NCBI GenBank assembly: GCA_002441585.1
Contig: DJWS01000008.1
Span: forward strand, 33,143-97,142
Reading direction: 5' to 3'
From: Candidatus Saccharibacteria bacterium UBA6224
GTDB lineage: Bacteria > Patescibacteriota > Saccharimonadia > Saccharimonadales > UBA4665
Length of the DNA: 64,000 bases
Positions 23,559 through 32,468 of this stretch are shown here, in pieces (position 1 is the stretch's first letter; the number at the start of each line of letters is the position of its first letter). The notes under the pieces are model-generated. The model made no database searches, had not been told where the DNA came from, and was given only the letters and a program-made list of their open reading frames with translations. The translations under genes were made by a program, and so were the position numbers.

Positions 23559-24992
23559 ATGAGCAATTTTTATGTAACGACTTCTATTCCCTATGTTAAC
23601 GGCGAACCGCACGTCGGTCATGCGCTTGAATTTTTGCAGGCGGATGTTTTGGCCCGCTACGCCAGGCAGCGCGGTGCGCCGACAATTTTTAGCACCGGCA
23701 GCGATGAGCACGGCACCAAAGTAGCCCAAACAGCCGAAAAACTCGGTAAGACGCCACGGGAATTCGTCGACGAGGTGAGTGCCAAATTCAAAGAACTATT
23801 GACTGACCTAAATATCAGTAACGACCGCTTTATCCGCACCACCGACAAGGGTCACGAGCAGCGCTCGCAGCTCATCTGGAAAGCGCTGAAGGACGATATC
23901 TACAAGGCCAAATACACCGGTTGGTACGATGTCAAGCAAGAAGAGTTCGTCTCCGAAAGTCAGGCCGATCCGGAGCGCAAAAAACCTGATCACCCACAGG
24001 CTTACCAAAAGATCGAAGAGGAAAATTACTTCTTCAGACTCAGCAAATACACTGACCGGATTCGCGATGCCATCGAAAAGGGCGAGTTGAATATCCTGCC
24101 CGTGACCCGACGTAACGAAACGCTGGCCCTACTTCGTGAAGGCCTCGAAGATATCAGTGTTTCGCGTCCAAAGGATAAGCTGTCGTGGGGCATACCGGTA
24201 CCGGGGGACAAGACACAGGTCATGTATGTCTGGTTCGAGGCGTTGATGAACTACATAACCGTCCTAGGATATCCCGAGCACGACGACTTCAAGGACTATT
24301 GGCCGGCTAACGTCCAGGTAATCGGCAAGGACATTTCCCGCTTTCACACGGCCATCTGGCCGGCAATGTTAATGGGGCTGGGTCAACCATTACCCAAGAC
24401 CGTCTATGTCCACGGCTTTATCACACTAAATGGTGAAAAGATGAGCAAAAGCATTGGTAATGTGGTGGCTCCTGCCGAAATCCTGGCTAAACACGGTGTC
24501 GACGCTTTCCGTTACTACTTCTTGCGCCACATCCCATCCTACGAAGACGGTGACTTTAGCTGGGAGCTGTTCGAGAACGCCTACAACAACGAGCTGGCCA
24601 ACGAACTCGGCAACGCCGTTCAGCGAACTGTCGTCATGATCCAGAAATACCAAGGTGGGCTGATCGGTGATATCCCGCCCTCCGAACACGATATCGCCGG
24701 CTATAACGCCGCACTCGAAGCCTGCCAGTTCGACCGGGCTCTTGATGAAGTCTGGGAAAAGGTTCGCGGCCTAAACCAATATATCGACGAGGCGAAGCCC
24801 TGGCAGATTGCCAAAGACGGCGACGAGGAGCATCTGCGCGAGGTACTGGCCCAGCAGGCGAGCGATTTACTGCAGATAGCCGAACTGCTCGAGCCATTTT
24901 TGCCTGACACCTCAGCCAAGATACGGGGCATATTTAATGAGGGTATCGTCCGACCGACCGAGACCACACTATTTCCCAAGACGGAACAGTAA
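23559..24992 (+). CDS. metG: Methionyl-tRNA synthetase
   Basis: A 477-residue class I synthetase charging tRNA-Met. HIGH-type PHVGHALEF at the N-terminus, the connective peptide with EENYFFRLSKY, WFEALMNYITVLGYP, and KMSKS in GEKMSKSIGNVV; a helical anticodon domain with ASDLLQIAELLEPFLP closes it. The C-terminal tRNA-binding appendix of E. coli MetRS is absent and the zinc-knuckle cysteines are missing from the connective peptide. Leaderless start: TAGACT (23546-23551), seven bases before the ATG. Confidence 0.95.
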   Translation: MSNFYVTTSIPYVNGEPHVGHALEFLQADVLARYARQRGAPTIFSTGSDEHGTKVAQTAEKLGKTPREFVDEVSAKFKELLTDLNISNDRFIRTTDKGHEQRSQLIWKALKDDIYKAKYTGWYDVKQEEFVSESQADPERKKPDHPQAYQKIEEENYFFRLSKYTDRIRDAIEKGELNILPVTRRNETLALLREGLEDISVSRPKDKLSWGIPVPGDKTQVMYVWFEALMNYITVLGYPEHDDFKDYWPANVQVIGKDISRFHTAIWPAMLMGLGQPLPKTVYVHGFITLNGEKMSKSIGNVVAPAEILAKHGVDAFRYYFLRHIPSYEDGDFSWELFENAYNNELANELGNAVQRTVVMIQKYQGGLIGDIPPSEHDIAGYNAALEACQFDRALDEVWEKVRGLNQYIDEAKPWQIAKDGDEEHLREVLAQQASDLLQIAELLEPFLPDTSAKIRGIFNEGIVRPTETTLFPKTEQ

Positions 24993-25002
24993 CGAGGTTG
25001 TC

Positions 25003-25821
25003 GTGGAGCTTTTCGATACGCATTGTCACATTCAATCTGCTGGGCTAGGTAAGGGCGAGCGGACTACGCGCGAGCTCTGGGCTAAGGACGATCACGTAAC
25101 GATCAACGACTTGGTTGAACGTGCTCATGAGGCTGGCGTGACAAGGATGATGTGTGTCGGTTGCGATATTGCTGACAGTGAGTTGGCGATTGACTGCGCC
25201 AATGGCCGTGACGGCCTGTTTGCATCCATTGGTATTCACCCGCACGAGGCGCAACACGTTGCCGGTAAACCGGAGCAAAAGCTGGCTTTCGCGGCTCTGG
25301 CCAATGCACCAAAGGTGGTAGCCGTCGGTGAATGTGGGCTCGACTATTACTACACTCATTCCCCGCGAGCGGCGCAACTGGAAATCCTGAAATTTCAGCT
25401 TGATCTAGCATTAGAACACGGTTTGCCACTCATCTTCCACGTTCGTGAAGCATTTGATGACTTCTGGCAGCTATTCGACAACTATCCATCCGGTTCAATC
25501 AGGGGCGTCCTTCATAGCTTCACAGATTCGCTCGAAAATATGCAGCGGGCAGTAGCGAGCGGTCTGTACATAGGCGTCAACGGTATCGCGACCTTTGTTA
25601 AGGAAGAGGAAAAACGTGTGATGTATCGCACAATCCCACTCAACTCACTACTGTTAGAGACCGATGCCCCCTTCTTGACACCAACACCATACCGTGGTAA
25701 TATCAACGAACCAAAACACATACGCACTATTGCGGAATTTCTTGAATCGATTCGCAGCGAAAGCCAAAACGATATAGCCGAGGCAACCACCAGGAATGCC
25801 AGAGCACTCTTTAGTGTCTAA
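25003..25821 (+). CDS. tatD: TatD family metal-dependent nuclease
   Basis: A 272-residue TIM-barrel hydrolase. Metal ligands in order: FDTHCHIQS (HxH), GECGLDYYY (Glu), IFHVREA (His), LHSFTD (His), and LETDAPFLTP (Asp). Family members are 3'-5' DNA exonucleases or general DNases. The GTG at 25003 is chosen because homology begins immediately (MELFDTHCH) behind GAGG; longer in-frame starts lie inside metG. It is the second gene after metG, a common bacterial pairing. Confidence 0.93.
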   Translation: MELFDTHCHIQSAGLGKGERTTRELWAKDDHVTINDLVERAHEAGVTRMMCVGCDIADSELAIDCANGRDGLFASIGIHPHEAQHVAGKPEQKLAFAALANAPKVVAVGECGLDYYYTHSPRAAQLEILKFQLDLALEHGLPLIFHVREAFDDFWQLFDNYPSGSIRGVLHSFTDSLENMQRAVASGLYIGVNGIATFVKEEEKRVMYRTIPLNSLLLETDAPFLTPTPYRGNINEPKHIRTIAEFLESIRSESQNDIAEATTRNARALFSV

Positions 25822-25842
25822 ACAGGTGAATTATTAGAGAAC

Positions 25843-26151
25843 ATGAGTAAATTAGCAGAATTTGCAGTAAATATGGGTCTGATTAAGTCGGAATACGTCA
25901 CGACGCTTCCGCTCAAAGAGCAGTCTAACGACATCAAGACGCTGGCTCGTATGCCGGAGATGGCCCCTGTAGTTCAGGAGATGGCCCATCTAATTTTGCA
26001 AGCCGAAGCCAACGTTGACGCCACCTGGACGCTATACAATCGCGAAAATCACGAGTTGACTGCCTATTTCCCCGATCCGGAACAGTCGGCGACTCCTCAG
26101 CAGCAACCGGCTGCTGAAGCAAATCCTTATTACGACAATCAGGCGGCCTAG
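25843..26151 (+). CDS. Hypothetical small protein
   Basis: A 102-residue soluble protein of unknown function. The first 70 residues are predicted helical with hydrophobic spacing (PVVQEMAHLILQAEANVDATW). The C-terminal 25 residues are low complexity, rich in Gln, Pro and Ala. It lies between tatD and another unknown gene, all on one strand with short gaps. Confidence 0.65.
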   Translation: MSKLAEFAVNMGLIKSEYVTTLPLKEQSNDIKTLARMPEMAPVVQEMAHLILQAEANVDATWTLYNRENHELTAYFPDPEQSATPQQQPAAEANPYYDNQAA

Positions 26152-26154
26152 ACC

Positions 26155-26529
26155 ATGAAGATTGCACGAGCCGTTTCCAAGCGATCGGGCGAGCAGAAGC
26201 GAATCAATGCTCATCGGGCACTTTTGCGCCACCTGGCGAAGCTAGGCGGTGGCGTGTTTGGACCGATTCCCGAAGGCGTGCGTCGAGAATTCTTCTGCCT
26301 GGATGAGTTTACTTGGGTCTGGCACGAAGAGTGGACCGACCAAAACGGTGAGCGCCAGGCGCTGACCACCCGTTACGATGTACGCCCCACCGGCGTGCTG
26401 AAATCACAAGGCACGAACTCCTACCAGCACCTGAGCGCCGAAGAAGAGCGCAACTTCCGGGCAGCCGTCAAGCTGTATAGCGAGGGCGCTCGCGCTGAAC
26501 TTGACCGACTAATGCAGGCTTCGGCCTAA
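26155..26529 (+). CDS. Hypothetical small protein with WVWHEEW motif
   Basis: A 124-residue protein. A basic N-terminus (SKRSGEQKRINAHRALLRHL), then an aromatic core (REFFCLDEFTWVWHEEWTD) followed by strands (ALTTRYDVRPTGVLKS), and a helical end. No family is recognised; the pattern suggests a small alpha+beta fold. It begins three bases after the previous stop. Confidence 0.65.
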   Translation: MKIARAVSKRSGEQKRINAHRALLRHLAKLGGGVFGPIPEGVRREFFCLDEFTWVWHEEWTDQNGERQALTTRYDVRPTGVLKSQGTNSYQHLSAEEERNFRAAVKLYSEGARAELDRLMQASA

Positions 26530-26562
26530 GCACTAGCGGCCATAGCTTGCTAAACTAGTATC

Positions 26563-27702
26563 ATGTCTACGCACCGGGTGTATCTAGATCATGCGGCCGC
26601 GACACCCGTCGCGCCGGAAGTGCTAGCAGCCATGCAGCCATTTTTTGGCGAGCTTTTTTATAATCCTTCAGCGACTTACCAAGCGGCTCGATCGGTCGCT
26701 CGAACTCTGCAAGACGCCCGAGCTCGAGTGGCCGCTATCCTAGGCTCGCGAGCTAACGAGGTCGTTTTTACGGCCGGTGGCAGCGAAGCTAACAATTTGG
26801 CCGTCCATGGCGCCATGCGCCCGTTATCTGGTAAGAACGTGGTGGTCAGCGCCATTGAACATGACTCCGTCTTGGAGGCGGCCAGACGATACGATGTCCG
26901 TGTCGTGCCCGTGGACAAGCGTGGCATCGTCGACCTGGCTGCCCTTGATAAGCTAATCGATGACGACACGGCGCTGGTGAGCATCATGTACGCCAACAAC
27001 GAGATCGGCACTATCCAGCCAATACGTGATATCTCACAAATAATCCAGCGCAAACGTTCGGAGCGGAGCAAGGGTGGCCTGCCACTCCTGTTTCATACCG
27101 ACGCCGCCCAAGCCAGCAATTATTTGGATTTGCATGTTGCTCGTCTGGGCGTTGATATGATGACTCTCAATGGCGGAAAGATTTATGGTCCAAAGCAGAG
27201 TGGCTGCTTGTTCGTGAAGGCCGGGGTCATCTTACAACCGATTGTCGACGGTGGCGGCCAAGAGATGGGGCTTAGGAGCGGCACGGAGAATGTCGCAGCG
27301 GCTGTCGGATTTGCCGAGGCCTTGGAGCTTGCCGTAACGATACGCCACGATGAAGTAGAGCGTCTGCAAGGCCTGCAGCGACGATTGATTGACGGAACCC
27401 TTAGGGCATACCCGTCCGCCAGGCTCAACGGCACACGCAACAAGCGATTGCCGAACAATGTCCACGTGACATTTCCCGGTATCGATAACGAACGCTTGCT
27501 AATACAACTTGATGAGCTAGGGATTATGGCCGCCGCCGGTTCGGCCTGCAGTGCCAGCGACGATGAGCCGTCTCATGTATTGGGCGCTCTCGGGCTTAGT
27601 GATGAGCAAGCGCGCAGTTCCGTCCGCATGACGCTTGGTCGAACGACGACCGAGCAGGATGTTGACTACGTCATGACAGTGCTCGCCAAATTGCTCGCCT
27701 AG
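26563..27702 (+). CDS. Cysteine desulfurase (NifS/IscS family)
   Basis: A 379-residue PLP enzyme that takes sulfur from cysteine for Fe-S clusters and tRNA thiolation. VYLDHAAATPV at the N-terminus, GGSEANNLAV, HTDAAQAS, and MTLNGGKIYGPKQSG (PLP Lys); the catalytic cysteine lies in GSACSASDDEPSHVL. Six bases separate TAAACT (26551-26556) from the ATG. No scaffold gene lies nearby; MnmA, encoded at 41157, is a plausible sulfur acceptor. Confidence 0.93.
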   Translation: MSTHRVYLDHAAATPVAPEVLAAMQPFFGELFYNPSATYQAARSVARTLQDARARVAAILGSRANEVVFTAGGSEANNLAVHGAMRPLSGKNVVVSAIEHDSVLEAARRYDVRVVPVDKRGIVDLAALDKLIDDDTALVSIMYANNEIGTIQPIRDISQIIQRKRSERSKGGLPLLFHTDAAQASNYLDLHVARLGVDMMTLNGGKIYGPKQSGCLFVKAGVILQPIVDGGGQEMGLRSGTENVAAAVGFAEALELAVTIRHDEVERLQGLQRRLIDGTLRAYPSARLNGTRNKRLPNNVHVTFPGIDNERLLIQLDELGIMAAAGSACSASDDEPSHVLGALGLSDEQARSSVRMTLGRTTTEQDVDYVMTVLAKLLA

Positions 27703-27743
27703 AGCGATACAGCCTCAAATATTCGTGTATACTCGTAATCAAG

Positions 27744-28595
27744 ATGCTCACGCTTATTCGTCATAGCCTCCGCATTCTCGCTCTTGCCGCGCTGGTGGGC
27801 TTGTCGATGGTCGGCCTTGTCGGGGCTGCCAACTCGAGCACGCGGGCACCAGTAACTCAAAGTTATGGCACTGATGATACTTTGCAAAAGGGTATGCTGG
27901 TCCGAATCAACGCCAAGGACAGCGCCAAGGTCAGCATCCTTAAGCAGGATGAGAGCGACAAGATGCACGGTGTCGTCGTGTCTGCCAACGATGCGGCACT
28001 ATCGCTCACCGGCAATCCAGACAAGCGGCAGGTTTATGTGGCGACATTCGGCAAGTACAACGTTCTTGTCAGTACTCAGAATGGCCCCATCAAAATCGGC
28101 GACCTGATCAGCATATCGACCCTGAACGGCATTGGCATGAAAGCTGACGGTGAGGAAAAGATGGTCCTTGGCAAGGCGCTGACCGCTTTTGACGGATCGG
28201 ATGCTGAAGGCACGGCTAGTCTTACCGACGGAGAAGGTAAAAAGAGTACGGTCTCGCTAGGACGTATCAGCGTTCAGGTATCGGTCCAGAGTAACCCTTT
28301 GCAATCTGCTGGGCTGCCGAGTGCCTTGACCCAATTTTTGAGCGATATCGGTTACTCGGTAACCAAGAAAAACGTCAGCGTCGCGCGCCTCTACTTGGCG
28401 ACTCTGATATTGCTGGTGGCCTCTATCGTATCTGGCGTCATGCTCTTCAGTGCCGTGCGCAGCACCCTGGTATCCATTGGTCGTAATCCGCTGGCCAAGC
28501 AGGCTATCGTGCGCAGCATGTTCCAAGTGGTCATCACAAGCTTGATTATTTTCATTATTGGCGTCTTTGGAGTATATTTACTACTAAAGCTTTAG
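27744..28595 (+). CDS. Secreted domain fused to a subunit-c-like hairpin; takes the a/c place of an F-type operon
   Basis: A 283-residue protein. A signal peptide (residues 1-28) leads to an exported domain (about 40-185) with the GP-I-GD..S.S..G..MKA pattern (GPIKIGDLISISTLNGIGMK), as in tail-fibre/peptidase-G2-like folds. Residues 212-283 form two membrane helices joined by RSTLVSIGRNPLAKQ, which aligns with the polar RQP/RNP loop of ATP synthase subunit c; GVFGVYLLL matches its second-helix end. The ion-binding Asp/Glu of helix 2 is missing (Ser/Leu/Ile there), and so is the Gly-rich helix 1 motif. It starts the operon of F1-like subunits. Homology to subunit c is inferred from motif and context. 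Confidence 0.7.
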   Translation: MLTLIRHSLRILALAALVGLSMVGLVGAANSSTRAPVTQSYGTDDTLQKGMLVRINAKDSAKVSILKQDESDKMHGVVVSANDAALSLTGNPDKRQVYVATFGKYNVLVSTQNGPIKIGDLISISTLNGIGMKADGEEKMVLGKALTAFDGSDAEGTASLTDGEGKKSTVSLGRISVQVSVQSNPLQSAGLPSALTQFLSDIGYSVTKKNVSVARLYLATLILLVASIVSGVMLFSAVRSTLVSIGRNPLAKQAIVRSMFQVVITSLIIFIIGVFGVYLLLKL

Positions 28596-28728
28596 CTTTT
28601 TGAACCTTCCGATGCGTGCAGATTTCAGGTGTATCGTGGCCCAAGCCTACCAATACCCTGATTTTTGAATGGCTCATGAGAGGGTATTCGTGTAGTAAAG
28701 CGATTGAAAATATGGTGGGAATACAAAT

Positions 28729-29352
28729 ATGACAATCTGGTGGCTCGTTCTTATACTGGCGTTCATCGGCGCGACAGGGATTGGTTTTATCTGGATTGCA
28801 GTGTCACTCGGTCGCGTCCAGGGTGGCGGCAAACGTAGTCTCGGACAGTCTATAGAGGAGGCCGCCGAGGATGATGTCGAGCATATCTTCAACGACGAAT
28901 TCCGTGAGGAGCTACGCAACCGCGGGCGTTTACACTTCGAGAAAATCATCGGCGAGAATGCCATGTTCCTGCAGCAGGACCTCAGGCTGACAACCAGTCA
29001 GCTTAACGAGTACATGAAGGCAGAGATTACCCAGAAGCTCAAGGAAGAATTCGCCAAATACGAAGAATCCATCATGGACGCCAAGCAATTGGCCATCGAA
29101 GCCATCGAGAAGACCAACACCGCCATCGATGAGCAGCGCAAGGCGCTCGGTGAAGAGCTACAGCGCGAGGTTTCCGAACAAAAGATCCATCTCATCAAAC
29201 ACTTCGAAGACAACATGGCTGACGTTATTAATCACTATGTCTTGGCCGCCATCGGTAACCAAATCGACCTGACCGACCAGCTGGAATACATCCTGACGGA
29301 GCTGGAGGCGAACAAGGCGGCCATCGTCGAGGATATCAGCAATGGTGCCTGA
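28729..29352 (+). CDS. ATP synthase b-like stator subunit
   Basis: A 207-residue protein with one N-terminal membrane helix (WWLVLILAFIGATGIGFIWIAV) and a long, highly charged coiled coil (about 45-185). This is subunit b topology, but longer than the usual 156-170. It stands where atpF stands in F-type operons, before the delta-like gene, which it overlaps by 11 bases. An AATACCCT/AGGGTATT pair (about 28652-28688) lies in the 133-bp gap before it. Confidence 0.7.
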   Translation: MTIWWLVLILAFIGATGIGFIWIAVSLGRVQGGGKRSLGQSIEEAAEDDVEHIFNDEFREELRNRGRLHFEKIIGENAMFLQQDLRLTTSQLNEYMKAEITQKLKEEFAKYEESIMDAKQLAIEAIEKTNTAIDEQRKALGEELQREVSEQKIHLIKHFEDNMADVINHYVLAAIGNQIDLTDQLEYILTELEANKAAIVEDISNGA

Positions 29353-29845
29353 GCAGCGGCCGGGTTTAGTGCTACCGCCGTTAGTCGTCGGCGTCGCTGA
29401 TATCATGCGGCTTAGGCGCGAGCTTGATGCTTTGTATGAATACTTGCACCAAGCGGCCCTGCGCGAGATTCCGGCCGATCAGCTGAAGTTACCCAAGACC
29501 AGTCGCATACTCGACGAGCTGGCATTGGCCAACAAGATCAATCTGCTCGATCGCGACCAGTTCGAACGCGTAGCGACAGAATTGGAGCGTATCCAGGACA
29601 CGGCGCCCCAGATACACATATCATTCTCGACCGACCCGTCCTCGGCTTTCGTGGGTAAGATTGTCGATTGGCTACGTCAAAACGTCCACCCTGGTTTATT
29701 GATACAGATCGGGCTGCAGCCGACGTTGGCGGCCGGTTGTCTGGTCCGGACCACCAACAAACAATTTGATTTAAGTTTGAAACAGCACTTCAAGGCGGCC
29801 CGGCCGATGCTGGTCAAGAAACTGCAGGAAGGTTTGCCGGCATGA
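29342..29845 (+). CDS. ATP synthase delta-like subunit
   Basis: A 167-residue protein. The C-terminal segment (LQPTLAAGCLVRTTNKQFDL, then SLKQHFKAARPMLVKKL) follows the delta-subunit end pattern (GG-x-IRI-x-D...D-S-V...L). The N-terminal helical domain is recognisable only by helix content. It should link b to the top of the F1-like head. It overlaps b by 11 bases and alpha by four. Confidence 0.68.
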   Translation: MVPEQRPGLVLPPLVVGVADIMRLRRELDALYEYLHQAALREIPADQLKLPKTSRILDELALANKINLLDRDQFERVATELERIQDTAPQIHISFSTDPSSAFVGKIVDWLRQNVHPGLLIQIGLQPTLAAGCLVRTTNKQFDLSLKQHFKAARPMLVKKLQEGLPA

Positions 29846-31617
29846 GTGCCGATAATCGACACTACGAACGCCTGGTTGCTGCCGGTAAGCCCGTCGGCGA
29901 GGTTGTTGCCGTCGATCGCTTCCTGATTCGCGTCCGCGGCTTGCACCCGGTCAATACCCATGCACTTGTCATGTTCGCCGATGGCACCAAGGGTCTTGTC
30001 CATCACGTGCTGGAGGATTACGTAATCGTTCTTCATTTGGGCACAAGCAATATCGTGCCTGGCATGACCGTCGTTCAGCAGCACGATGAACTGGTTAGCA
30101 AGGTCGGCAAGGATTTCATCGGTCGAGTCATATCGGTCAACGGCGAGCCACTTGACGGTGGCGAGCCTATCGGTGCTGATGCCGTCGCGCCGGTCTTCCA
30201 CAATGCTCCTAAGTTGTTCGAGCGCCAGGCGCTAGATACCCAGCTTGAGACAGGCATCATGATATTGGACGAGCTTTTCCCGCTGGTCCGGGGTCAGCGC
30301 ATGGCTATCTTGGGCGACAGCAAGGCCGGTAAGACTACCATGGCGCTGCAACTGGCGCTAAACCAGAAGAACACCGACGTCATCAGCGTGTATGTCCTGA
30401 TTGCCAAGCGCCGCAGTGATGTCGACGCCCTTATTAGCCGCCTCCAAGCCAACAATGCCCTAGAATCGGCCATCGTCATCGTCTCGACAGCCTTCGAATC
30501 GTTGGTCATGAGTTATCTGGCGCCTTATGTCGGCTGTGCCATCGCCGAATATCTCTGGCAGCAGTGCGACCGTGATGTCTTGATCGTCTACGACGACCTG
30601 ACCAGTCATGCCCAGGCATATCGAGAAATCTCGCTATTGGCTGGAACCAGCCCGGGTCGCGACAGCTACCCTGGTGATATGTTTTATTCGCACTCCTCAC
30701 TACTGGAGCGTGCCGGACGAATTTCACGCAACCAAAAAACACTTACCGCCCTGCCAATCGTGCTGGCCAACGACGGTGATATAACCGCTTTCTTGCCGAC
30801 CAACGTCATGTCTATTACTGACGGTCAGTGGATATTGGACATGGCTATCTTCAAGGATACTATGCGCCCGGCCGTCAGCGCTGGACTGAGTGTTACTCGT
30901 ATTGGTGGTGTCGGCCAGAACGACAAACAAAAGGAACTGGCCGCCCAAACTATCAAGGTGCTCAATGCTTACCGCCAGGCCCAGGAATATTCCCGCTTCG
31001 GTTCCGAGTTGTCCGATGAGGCCAAGCGTACGCTGCACATCGGTGCCCAGCTGTACAAGTTGATGAACCAAGCCCCCGACGAGACATACTCCATCCTACA
31101 ACAGACGGCGATGTTCGATATCGTACTTAATGAGAGTGGCGACCAGGTGATAGACGTGCCAGTTATGAAAGAAGAGGCCAAGAAACTGCTCAAAGAGGGC
31201 AAGTACACCGATCACGATTCATTCACCGAGGCGCTGCGCAAGGTCTGTCACATTGCCCCACCGACGCCCGCAGAGTCGATTGATGAAGGGGTAGCCGAGG
31301 CTCCAAAATCTGCCGAACCCGACTCGTCTTCTAGCGCCAAGGGTGATACCAAGACCGATGCAGCCGATAAGTCAAAGGACGAAGCCGGAAATGCTGACAA
31401 ATCAGAAGAGCCGGAGCAATCCAAGCCTGAAGATGCCAAATCTGATGAAAGCCAAGGAGCATCGGGTACCATGCTTCCAACGCCACCCGGTCAAGAAGTG
31501 CATCCGGACAAACCGGATGCCCCAGCATCGACCGAATCCAACGAAGCTGAAGACGCTACTCACGAGGACCATGACAAAGAGTCAGCCGATAAGCAGCACG
31601 AGGAAGCCCACCGATGA
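29842..31617 (+). CDS. F1-like ATPase alpha subunit with acidic C-terminal tail
   Basis: A 591-residue alpha homologue. Walker A GDSKAGKT at 158-165 (canonical GDRQTGKT), IVYDDLTSHAQAYRE near 248-262, PGRDSYPGDMFYSHSSLLER at 271-290, and SVTRIGG with the arginine finger near R353. The regulatory and interface motifs are therefore kept, but Walker A has diverged. Residues about 475-591 are a Glu/Asp/Ser/Lys-rich disordered tail absent from standard alpha (about 510 residues). The N-terminal delta-binding helix is short. It overlaps its neighbours by four bases on each side (ATGA). Confidence 0.88.
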   Translation: MSADNRHYERLVAAGKPVGEVVAVDRFLIRVRGLHPVNTHALVMFADGTKGLVHHVLEDYVIVLHLGTSNIVPGMTVVQQHDELVSKVGKDFIGRVISVNGEPLDGGEPIGADAVAPVFHNAPKLFERQALDTQLETGIMILDELFPLVRGQRMAILGDSKAGKTTMALQLALNQKNTDVISVYVLIAKRRSDVDALISRLQANNALESAIVIVSTAFESLVMSYLAPYVGCAIAEYLWQQCDRDVLIVYDDLTSHAQAYREISLLAGTSPGRDSYPGDMFYSHSSLLERAGRISRNQKTLTALPIVLANDGDITAFLPTNVMSITDGQWILDMAIFKDTMRPAVSAGLSVTRIGGVGQNDKQKELAAQTIKVLNAYRQAQEYSRFGSELSDEAKRTLHIGAQLYKLMNQAPDETYSILQQTAMFDIVLNESGDQVIDVPVMKEEAKKLLKEGKYTDHDSFTEALRKVCHIAPPTPAESIDEGVAEAPKSAEPDSSSSAKGDTKTDAADKSKDEAGNADKSEEPEQSKPEDAKSDESQGASGTMLPTPPGQEVHPDKPDAPASTESNEAEDATHEDHDKESADKQHEEAHR

Positions 31618-32468
31618 AACAGCCGCGCGAAATAGCTGCCGAGCGCGATGGGATGGGTACCATCGTGGGCCTGACAAGTGTCTTCGAAGGACTGGCCAGT
31701 ATGCGCATTGCTCAGACCAAGAACCAGGTGCTGGAGTCGCAAAAATTCTTCGACGAGCTGTGGCAAATTTACACGCAGCTTCGGGTTGACAGTCTGTTCC
31801 GCTTCGGCCGCGACGAAGAAGACAAGGCAATCGACAAGGAGCTGTTCATAGTCATCACCGCCGAAGGTGGTTTTAGTGGCGACATCGACCAGCGCCTAAT
31901 CCGCGAGATGCTCAAGGAGTATACCGCCGAGAAACAGGATATCGTCGTTATCGGCCACCACGGTGCCGTTCAGCTCAGTCAGCAAAATATCCAGTACAAG
32001 AAATATTACAAATTACCCAGCAAGGATCAGAACATCAACGTCACGCCGCTAATCAATCAGATCAGTCAATACAAGAACGCTAGCGTGTTCTATCAGTCAT
32101 ATGAGTCCCTCATGAGTCAGGTGGTTAAAAAGATTGAGCTACAAAAGGCAGTTCAGGACGCCGGAAGCCAGGCCGGAAACGATAGTGACGAGGTAATCAG
32201 CGATGCGAATTACATCTTCGAGCCCAGTACCTACGAAGTCGTCGCTCACCTGGAGCGCTCGATGCTCCAGATTTCGCTCAGCCAGCTTATCCTTGACTCC
32301 AAACTGGCACAGTATGCCAGCCGTTTCCGCTCGATGAGTGCAGCCAATCAGCGGGCCGTGGAAACGCACCACGACTTGGCACTGCAGTACAACCGGACCA
32401 AGCGTGCCGTCAGTGACGAACGTCTGAAGGAAATCATCAACGGGCTGAGAGGGAAGCAAACAGCATGA
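31614..32468 (+). CDS. F1-like ATPase gamma subunit
   Basis: A 284-residue protein of gamma layout: an N-terminal coiled-coil helix (TIVGLTSVFEGLASMRIAQT), a central Rossmann-like part (LFIVITAEGGFSGDIDQRLI matches the canonical T-S-D-R-G-L-C-G stretch), and a C-terminal helix (YASRFRSMSAANQRAVE, then EIINGLRG). These two helices form the rotating shaft in F1. Sequence is well diverged from canonical gamma. Confidence 0.8.
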   Translation: MKQPREIAAERDGMGTIVGLTSVFEGLASMRIAQTKNQVLESQKFFDELWQIYTQLRVDSLFRFGRDEEDKAIDKELFIVITAEGGFSGDIDQRLIREMLKEYTAEKQDIVVIGHHGAVQLSQQNIQYKKYYKLPSKDQNINVTPLINQISQYKNASVFYQSYESLMSQVVKKIELQKAVQDAGSQAGNDSDEVISDANYIFEPSTYEVVAHLERSMLQISLSQLILDSKLAQYASRFRSMSAANQRAVETHHDLALQYNRTKRAVSDERLKEIINGLRGKQTA

